Origin: Bacteroidales bacterium
GTDB taxonomy: Bacteria; Bacteroidota; Bacteroidia; Bacteroidales; GCA-2711565
Assembly: GCA_029938505.1 (NCBI GenBank)
Contig: JAOZUV010000106.1
Coordinates: 1-6,955, forward strand
DNA length: 6,955 nt
Reading direction: 5' to 3'
Position numbers and translations under genes: made by a program. Below are positions 1 to 5,416 of this stretch, piece after piece (position 1 is the first letter of the stretch; every line of letters starts with the position of its first letter). The notes below the pieces were generated by a model. The model had not been told where the DNA came from. It searched no databases and saw nothing but the letters and a program-made list of their open reading frames with translations.

Positions 1-5
1 ATTCC

Positions 6-344
6 ATGTCAACTGAGCAATCAAATAAAGTTGAAAAGTTATACTATACCATCGGAGAAGTATCTAAGATGTTTAATGTTAATACTTCTCTGATTCGGTT
101 TTGGGAGAAGGAATTTGAAATCATCAAACCAAAAAAGAATAAAAAAGGGAATCGTCTTTTTACTCAAAAAGATGTCGATAATTTTCATGTCATTTATCAT
201 TTGGTAAAAGAGAAAGGATATACTCTAAATGGAGCTAAAGAGCGCTTGGCTCAAAATTCTGAAGGTGTTGAATCAAACACTGAAGTCATTAAAACTCTGA
301 AAGAAATTCGTGCTTTTTTAATTGATGTGAAAGGTAAATTGTAA
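6..344 (+). CDS. MerR-family transcriptional regulator, short form (112 aa)
   Basis: A cytoplasmic DNA-binding protein of the MerR family. Residues 14-37 form the winged helix-turn-helix, opening with YTIGEVSKMF and running through a SLIRFWEKEF segment, which is the classic MerR recognition region. The wing with NRLFTQKDVDNF follows at residues 49-60, and then a helix with GYTLNGAKERL at 71-81. Only about 30 residues remain after that, so there is no effector or metal-binding domain and no cysteine, unlike mercury, copper or drug-sensing MerR proteins. Short regulators of this kind are common in Bacteroidota, where I recall them next to M23 peptidase and LemA genes; that neighbourhood would lie left of this window. 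The ATG at 6 is the first in-frame start visible, with only five bases before it, so its ribosome-binding site cannot be judged. The target and signal are unknown. It converges on hldD, and nothing ties it to the operon beyond. Confidence 0.9.
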   Translation: MSTEQSNKVEKLYYTIGEVSKMFNVNTSLIRFWEKEFEIIKPKKNKKGNRLFTQKDVDNFHVIYHLVKEKGYTLNGAKERLAQNSEGVESNTEVIKTLKEIRAFLIDVKGKL

Positions 345-355
345 TCCTATTAAAG

Positions 356-380
356 AATTCAATTTTATAAATTTTGAATC
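356..380. terminator. Possible weak bidirectional terminator between convergent genes
   Basis: The 53-base gap between the MerR gene and the end of hldD is very AT-rich. It holds a small inverted repeat, ATTCAA (357-362) against TTGAAT (374-379), around a TTTATAAA palindrome (364-371). The stem is only six mostly A-T pairs, and the palindrome and the stem do not share a centre, so any hairpin would be weak. A terminator is expected here because the two genes converge, but the sequence supports it poorly. Confidence 0.2.
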
Positions 381-397
381 AGAAAAATAGATTACGA

Positions 398-1363
398 TTA
401 ATAATAGCTGTTTCGACTAAGATAACCCTGAACATATTCCCTAATCCCTGCTTCTAAAGTATAGAATGGTGCATCATAACCAATGGATCGAAGTTTTTTC
501 ATATTTGCTTCGGTAAAGTATTGGTATTTATTCCGGATATCGATAGGAGTATCAATATATTCAATGTTCTCCTCTTTGTCCAAAGCTTTAAAAGTTGCTT
601 TAGCCAAATCGAGGAATGAACGTGCAACTCCAGTACCTAAATTATAAAGTCCAGATTCTTTTTGATTGTCTTTCAAAAAACATAAAACATTTACCAAATC
701 TTTAACATAGATAAAGTCTCTGAGTTGTTCTCCATCCTTGAAATCAGGATTGTGCGAACGGAATAATTTAACTTTTCCAGTCTCCAAAATCTGTTTGTAG
801 GAATGAATAATTACCGAAGCCATTCTGCTTTTGTGATATTCATTAGGACCGTAAACATTAAAAAATTTTATCCCTGCCCAAAATGGAGGGTTTTCGGTTT
901 GTTCAAGTACCCACTTATCAAATATATTTTTTGATTCCCCATAAGGGTTTAAAGGTTTGAGTTTATCAACGATTGAATGATCATCATCATAGCCATATTC
1001 ACCTAATCCGTAAGTAGCTGCTGAGGAGGCATAGATCAGTGGGATGTTGTATTGTGTGCAGGCTTTCCAAACATCTTTACTGTAATTAATATTCAGTTTT
1101 TCGAAGATACTCATATCAGATTCAGCAGTATCGGTGCGTGCACCAATATGGAAGATAAAATCTACTTCACTGTGATTAGTGTTTAACCAATCAAGAAATT
1201 CCTCACGATGAACTTGTTCTTTGTACTTTTTATCAGCAAAGTTTTTGTTCTTTTCTGGATTTGAAAAGTCATCAACAATAACAATATTTTCAAAACCCTT
1301 GGTATTCATTTTGCCTACGAGGCAACTTCCTATAAAGCCGGCGGCGCCTGTTACAACAATCAT
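398..1363 (-). CDS. hldD: ADP-L-glycero-D-manno-heptose 6-epimerase HldD (RfaD)
   Basis: A cytoplasmic short-chain dehydrogenase/reductase that turns ADP-D-glycero-D-manno-heptose into ADP-L-glycero-D-manno-heptose, the last step in making the heptose donor for the lipopolysaccharide inner core. The 321 residues match the usual family length of about 310-330. Seen in sequence: the dinucleotide-binding GAAGFIG at residues 6-12, the SSAATYG strand at 113-119, the catalytic YxxxK at Tyr141/Lys145, and FNVYGPNEYHKS at 168-179. Its Lys178 matches the second catalytic residue (Lys178) of E. coli HldD. The C-terminal part keeps YNLGTG (240-245) and a YQYFTEAN stretch (280-287), both typical of HldD rather than of generic UDP-glucose epimerases. 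It is the last gene of the predicted operon, starting 10 bases after the phosphatase stop codon, with no clear Shine-Dalgarno sequence. Other heptose genes (gmhA, hldE) are not in the window. Confidence 0.95.
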   Translation of the reverse strand: MIVVTGAAGFIGSCLVGKMNTKGFENIVIVDDFSNPEKNKNFADKKYKEQVHREEFLDWLNTNHSEVDFIFHIGARTDTAESDMSIFEKLNINYSKDVWKACTQYNIPLIYASSAATYGLGEYGYDDDHSIVDKLKPLNPYGESKNIFDKWVLEQTENPPFWAGIKFFNVYGPNEYHKSRMASVIIHSYKQILETGKVKLFRSHNPDFKDGEQLRDFIYVKDLVNVLCFLKDNQKESGLYNLGTGVARSFLDLAKATFKALDKEENIEYIDTPIDIRNKYQYFTEANMKKLRSIGYDAPFYTLEAGIREYVQGYLSRNSYY

Positions 1364-1373
1364 ATTCTTAAAT

Positions 1374-2468
1374 TTAATTTTTCAAAGTTTCAGGATCAAA
1401 TCCAAAAGCATTGTACATTTTAGTAAATATATCAATATTTTCCATGAAGCCAATAAACTTTTCTGCTTGAGGTCCAAAAGCGAGAATAGGTACCATTACA
1501 GCCGAATGATGATCGGTTCCAAATTCTCCTTTGACTTCTCCTTTTTCAAGATCACCATCAATAATAGCATAGCCCCCAGTTTCGTGATCTGCAGTGATGA
1601 TTACTAATGTTTCCCCATTTTTTTCAGCGAAATCAAGTACGACTCCAATCGTATTATCAAAATCTTGTACTTCTTCAACTAATAAATCAGAGTTGTTATC
1701 GTGACCAGCCCAATCAATTTGAGAGCCTTCAATCATCAAAAAGAAACCATTTTTTTCTTTTTTTAAAGTTTCAATGGCTTTGATTGTTGATTGACGGAGC
1801 ATATCTCCACGACCTTTTGAAAAATATGGAGGATGCTCATCATAGATTAGTGCTGCTAGTTTTTTGCCATTATAAGCCTTTACTTTATCTAAACTTAAAA
1901 CAATATCATAACCTTTAGATTTTAATTCGGTAACTAAATTTCTATTATCTTTTCGTTTAGTAAAATGCTTTAATCCCCCGCCAATAAAAACATCAATGTC
2001 TGTATCCAGAAAATCGGCAGCAATTCCTTCATAATTGTAACGCATAGGTTCGTGTGCTACAAAAGAGGCTGGTGTTGCATGAGTTATTGCACAAGTTGCT
2101 ACCATGCCAGTTGCCTTTTGATACATCTCTGCATAATGTAAAATTGAATTCAATGGGATAGAATCTGGGCTCATGCCAATAAACTTATTGTTGGTTTTTT
2201 GTCCGCAAGCAAGTGCTGTTCCACCAGCACCTGAATCTGTGATTAAATTATTGGCAGAATAGGTTTTTGAAAAACCAATGTATTTGCATCTTTCAGCGTT
2301 TAAAAAGCCTTTGTTCGCAACATAGCCCGAGTATAACTGACTTACTCCCATGCCATCGCCTATCATTAAAATTATATTTTTTGGATGTACTATTTTATTT
2401 TCCTGTTTCTTTTCCTGACAGGAAATAAATAAAAACAAGCCCAATATGAGATAAATTATTTTTTTCAT
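1374..2468 (-). CDS. Alkaline phosphatase, E. coli PhoA superfamily, predicted lipoprotein
   Basis: A zinc/magnesium phosphomonoesterase that should release phosphate from organic esters in the periplasm or on an outer membrane face. The first 17 residues are a lipoprotein signal (charged MKK, hydrophobic stretch, then FISC with Cys17 as the lipidated residue). The active site aligns with E. coli PhoA throughout: Asp38 in MIGDGMG, nucleophile Ser79 in TDSGAGGTA, Thr132 in HATPA, Arg143 (equivalent of Arg166), Glu247, Asp252 and His256 in MIEGSQIDWAGH, Asp294/His295 in TADHETGG, and His321 in DHHSA. Two second-shell positions differ from E. coli: Asp153 is His130 and Lys328 is Trp253, a pattern known from other bacterial phosphatases. 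At 364 residues it is shorter than E. coli PhoA but complete. The ATG directly abuts the upstream transporter stop (TAAATG), which suggests translational coupling. The physiological substrate cannot be read from the sequence. Confidence 0.95.
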   Translation of the reverse strand: MKKIIYLILGLFLFISCQEKKQENKIVHPKNIILMIGDGMGVSQLYSGYVANKGFLNAERCKYIGFSKTYSANNLITDSGAGGTALACGQKTNNKFIGMSPDSIPLNSILHYAEMYQKATGMVATCAITHATPASFVAHEPMRYNYEGIAADFLDTDIDVFIGGGLKHFTKRKDNRNLVTELKSKGYDIVLSLDKVKAYNGKKLAALIYDEHPPYFSKGRGDMLRQSTIKAIETLKKEKNGFFLMIEGSQIDWAGHDNNSDLLVEEVQDFDNTIGVVLDFAEKNGETLVIITADHETGGYAIIDGDLEKGEVKGEFGTDHHSAVMVPILAFGPQAEKFIGFMENIDIFTKMYNAFGFDPETLKN

Positions 2469-3866
2469 TTATTTTGTGTTTTTTGCTTTAATGCGTGATG
2501 GAAGCTCAAGTCCATAGCCTGAAGCTTTGTCTTCACGTTTTAATAAAATGGCGAAAATTACTCCTAAAATTCCAAGACTTGCCAGCATCAGAATAACCCA
2601 TTTATAATCATAGGTTGCTCCAGCTTGCAGTGTTTCAGGTGTAATGTTTGGGTTTGTTCTGTCCAATACAATTCCAATGAGTAATGGAACTGCCCATAAA
2701 CCAAGATTCTGAATGGTGAACATCGCTCCATAAGCAGTTCCAATTTTATGTTCTTCCACAATTTTTGCAACTGAAGGCCACATGGCTGCAGGAACCAATG
2801 AGAAGGCAACACCTAAGAATAACATTGGGATGGAAGGATGTATCATTGTAAAAGCAAATGTTAGATAAATGACTACCAGCAATAGCGATCCATAGATCAT
2901 CAGACTGGCACTTTTCCCGTAACGATCAACTAAAAAGCCGATAATGGGAGTGAAAGTAAATGTTCCAATGGCTAAAATTGCAGCAATTTTACCACTTAAG
3001 CTTTGATCAATTTCTCCAAATTTATTTAAGAAAAAGTCGGCCGAGAATGATTGAAATGGAAATACTGCTGAGTAAAATGTAAGACAAATAAGTGTAACAA
3101 ATATGAAAGAACGGTTTGTGAGTAGCACCCATAGGTCGTTGATTTTGAACTCATCTTTGGCGGTTCTAAGTTGAGTATGCTCAATTTGATTATCTAGTTT
3201 CCGGTCGAAGAATGTATAGACAAAGAATGCAAGTAAACCGATGCAGAGTAAAAGTACAGAGAACCAAATTGCTATTGTCCAATGTGAAGCTAGTTGGGAG
3301 ATATCATATGTGAAGTAAAACGCTGCTGCACCTCCTAAACGTGCAATACCAATCTTTGTCCCAAATGCCAAAGCCAGTTCTTTTCCTTTAAACCATTTTA
3401 CAATGGTTTTGCTGATGACTACAATACTAGTTTCGGCTCCCAAACCAAATATAAATCGACCCAGCAACATCATTTTTAATTCGGGCGAATAATTGGTTAA
3501 AAAGGAATCCATTAATCCGTAAAAAGGACCGCCATTAGTGTAAAATGTACTGGCTCCATATGCAGTAACAATTCCACCGGCAGTCATTAAGCTTACAAAA
3601 GTTAAACCCGTCCTACGAATCCCTATTTTATCTAAAATGATCCCACCAAAAATCGCCATTAATAAAAAGGTATTCGGGAAAGAATACATAGAAACAAATA
3701 AACCAAAGTCAGATGAATCAAAGCCAAATTCAACTTCAAGTGTTTGTTTTAGTGGAGATATAGTGTCATAAAAATAATAGTTCGCTGCTTGAACAAATGC
3801 AACTAAAAGGAGGATACCCCAGCGTACAGCTACCTTATCCTTCATGCTTTTTTTTATCAGCTCCAT
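2469..3866 (-). CDS. MFS transporter, MFSD1-like, second of a tandem pair
   Basis: An inner-membrane carrier of the major facilitator superfamily, 465 residues with about 12 hydrophobic segments. The MFS signature between helices 2 and 3 is GGIILDKIGIRRTG (residues 74-87), and its repeat in the second half is GFLVDRYGKS (310-319). The blocks GRFIFGLGAET (136-146), WFKGKELALAFG (158-169) and SLVPAAMWPSVAKIV (356-370) with GTAYG and IQNLGL closely resemble animal MFSD1, a lysosomal dipeptide carrier, as I remember that sequence. Glu145 and Arg176 lie 31 residues apart, the spacing of the Glu/Arg pair that I recall as substrate-binding in MFSD1. Dipeptide transport is therefore a reasonable inference but is not shown. 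The protein aligns without gaps to its upstream paralog over the first 190 or so residues. Its ATG comes 4 bases after that gene's stop; a second ATG at codon 8 is an alternative start. Generic annotation would call it only an MFS transporter. Confidence 0.93.
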   Translation of the reverse strand: MELIKKSMKDKVAVRWGILLLVAFVQAANYYFYDTISPLKQTLEVEFGFDSSDFGLFVSMYSFPNTFLLMAIFGGIILDKIGIRRTGLTFVSLMTAGGIVTAYGASTFYTNGGPFYGLMDSFLTNYSPELKMMLLGRFIFGLGAETSIVVISKTIVKWFKGKELALAFGTKIGIARLGGAAAFYFTYDISQLASHWTIAIWFSVLLLCIGLLAFFVYTFFDRKLDNQIEHTQLRTAKDEFKINDLWVLLTNRSFIFVTLICLTFYSAVFPFQSFSADFFLNKFGEIDQSLSGKIAAILAIGTFTFTPIIGFLVDRYGKSASLMIYGSLLLVVIYLTFAFTMIHPSIPMLFLGVAFSLVPAAMWPSVAKIVEEHKIGTAYGAMFTIQNLGLWAVPLLIGIVLDRTNPNITPETLQAGATYDYKWVILMLASLGILGVIFAILLKREDKASGYGLELPSRIKAKNTK

Positions 3867-3870
3867 AGTG

Positions 3871-5262
3871 TTATTTTTTTTCTACTTTCGCATTTGAAGG
3901 TAATTCAAGACCATAACCTGAGGTTTTATCATCCCATTTGAGTAATAATGCAAAAATGAGCCCCAGTACACCAAATAATGCAAACATCAGTATTGTGGGG
4001 GTATAAACTAGCTTGGAGCCCGTTTCTATCATTTCAGGTGTAATATTTGGATTGGTTCTGTCAAGGATGGTTCCTGCAAGTATTGGGATTGCAAATAGTC
4101 CTAAGTTTTGTAATGAAAACATAGTTCCGTAGGCAGTTCCAATTCTGTATTCAGGAACAATTTTGGCTACAGCTGGCCACATGGCTGCAGGAACTAATGA
4201 AAATGCAATGCCTAATAAAATCATCAATACGTATGGATTGATAGTAGTTAGACCAAATGAAAGATGAACAATAATTAATAATAAAGATCCATAGATCATA
4301 AGTGATGCACTTTTCCCTTTTTTATCAACAAACCAACCAAATATGGGAGTAAATAAAACAGTACCATAAGGGAGAAGAGAAGCAAGATCTCCGCTTGATT
4401 CTCGCGATATCCCAAATTTATGATAAAAAAAGTCGGGAGCAAATTTCAAAAAAGGGAAAACGCCTGCATAAAAAGTCACACACAGAAGAGTTATAAATAT
4501 GAATGAGCGATTGGTAAATAATTTTGTAAGGTCAGTCAGTTTAAATTCCTCATCTTTATCTAATAGCGAAACTTTGGATTGTAGTTGCTTGTCAAGTTTT
4601 ACGTCGTACATGATATAAATCAGAAATGTAAGAAATCCAATAAATAATAACATAACTGCAAACCAGATTGGGAATGTCCAGTTGTCCCCCAATATTAATC
4701 TAGGAGATAAATTAAAAGCCAATGCAGTACCAATACGGGCAATACCAAGATTTAAAGCAAAAGCCAATGCAATTTCATGTCCTTTGAACCATTTTACTAG
4801 AATTTTGCTGGTAACAACAATACTTGTTTCAGCACCCAGACCAAAGATTAACATTCCAAGCGCCATCATTTTTAATTCGGGAGAGTAGGATGTCCAGAAT
4901 GATCCCATAAAGCTATATGCAAATCCTCCTTCGCGGTAATAATCACATGTTCCATAAGCTGTCAACAAAGCTCCAATGAGCATGAAAACAGCAAATAAAA
5001 GACCCGTAGGTCGGATACCCATTTTATCTAAAATAATCCCACCAAGAATTGCCATTAAAAGGAAGGTGTTTGGAAACGCATAAAATCCTGCCACAATTCC
5101 AAAATCTTGAGATGAAAAATGTAATTTTTCAGTAAGGATTGTTTTTAATGGCGATAAAGCATCATAAAAATAATAATTTGCTGCCATCAAAAAGCTTACG
5201 ACAATCATCATTATCCATCTGGCTTTTGCAGAATCTCTTAAGGTGTTTTTTAATTGTTCCAT
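3871..5262 (-). CDS. MFS transporter, MFSD1-like, first of a tandem pair
   Basis: First gene of the predicted operon and paralog of the next one: 53 of the first 100 residues are identical by hand count, and the C-terminal SGYGLELPS tail is shared. It has about 12 membrane segments, the MFS loop GGIILDKMGIRPTG (residues 74-87), FGLGAETSIVV (140-150), WFKGHEIALAFAL (158-170), and Glu145 with Arg176 in the positions discussed for the paralog. The substrate is inferred to be small peptides by likeness to MFSD1. The start chosen is the ATG at 5262, giving 463 residues. A longer frame from a TTG at 5292 would add 10 residues, but the ATG gives an N-terminus that lines up residue for residue with the paralog (ME..K....D, then RW at 15-16), and the TTG lies inside a promoter-like element. 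No Shine-Dalgarno sequence is visible. Keeping two copies suggests different affinity or substrate range. Confidence 0.93.
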   Translation of the reverse strand: MEQLKNTLRDSAKARWIMMIVVSFLMAANYYFYDALSPLKTILTEKLHFSSQDFGIVAGFYAFPNTFLLMAILGGIILDKMGIRPTGLLFAVFMLIGALLTAYGTCDYYREGGFAYSFMGSFWTSYSPELKMMALGMLIFGLGAETSIVVTSKILVKWFKGHEIALAFALNLGIARIGTALAFNLSPRLILGDNWTFPIWFAVMLLFIGFLTFLIYIMYDVKLDKQLQSKVSLLDKDEEFKLTDLTKLFTNRSFIFITLLCVTFYAGVFPFLKFAPDFFYHKFGISRESSGDLASLLPYGTVLFTPIFGWFVDKKGKSASLMIYGSLLLIIVHLSFGLTTINPYVLMILLGIAFSLVPAAMWPAVAKIVPEYRIGTAYGTMFSLQNLGLFAIPILAGTILDRTNPNITPEMIETGSKLVYTPTILMFALFGVLGLIFALLLKWDDKTSGYGLELPSNAKVEKK

Positions 5263-5289
5263 ATTGGTTTTAAATTTTTCAAAGAAGTC

Positions 5290-5297
5290 CAAATGTA
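5290..5297 (-). promoter_or_regulatory. Candidate -7 promoter element for the transporter-phosphatase-hldD operon
   Basis: Read on the minus strand this is TACATTTG, a full match to the Bacteroidota -7 consensus TAnnTTTG. Transcription would start a few bases downstream, around 5280-5285, leaving a leader of roughly 20 bases before the ATG at 5262. The -33 TTG element is not clear; the expected place (about 5316-5321) reads GTTTC on the minus strand. The site is upstream of the first gene and in the right orientation, but an eight-base match with two free positions can occur by chance. Confidence 0.5.
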
Positions 5298-5374
5298 CAA
5301 TTTTAATGCTAATTATGAAACCTCAGTTGTTAGTAAAAGACGCAATAAAGTGTAAGCCTTTTTCGTAAGTATGT

Positions 5375-5382
5375 TATCTTTG
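5375..5382 (+). promoter_or_regulatory. Candidate -7 promoter element for the protease gene
   Basis: TATCTTTG is a full match to the Bacteroidota -7 consensus TAnnTTTG, placed 34 bases before the protease ATG. Transcription would begin near 5388-5390, leaving a very AT-rich leader of about 28 bases without a Shine-Dalgarno sequence, which is normal in this phylum. No good -33 TTG is seen at the expected distance. With the opposite-strand element at 5290-5297 it makes the 154-base gap a divergent promoter region. Confidence 0.5.
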
Positions 5383-5416
5383 TTTTGATACGTTATAATA
5401 ATAATTTTTTGATTTG

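Noticed and set aside
6..344. The MerR regulator as the controller of the transporter operon.
   Set aside because: It converges on the far end of the operon, nearly 5 kb from the operon promoter, and no MerR-type palindrome with a long spacer was seen in the divergent region.
1221..1607. Open frame of 128 codons on the plus strand across the hldD/phosphatase junction.
   Set aside because: It lies antisense to two clearly conserved genes, and its translation has low-complexity Phe/Ser/Ile-rich content with no recognisable domain.
2588..2812. 74-codon minus-strand frame inside the second transporter.
   Set aside because: It is an out-of-frame shadow of a conserved membrane protein.
4682..4888. 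68-codon plus-strand frame inside the first transporter.
   Set aside because: It is antisense to conserved MFS sequence and resembles no known protein.
3871..5262. Recent duplication or gene conversion between the two transporters.
   Set aside because: The proteins are about half identical and the DNA differs throughout, so the duplication is old; no long identical DNA tract was seen.
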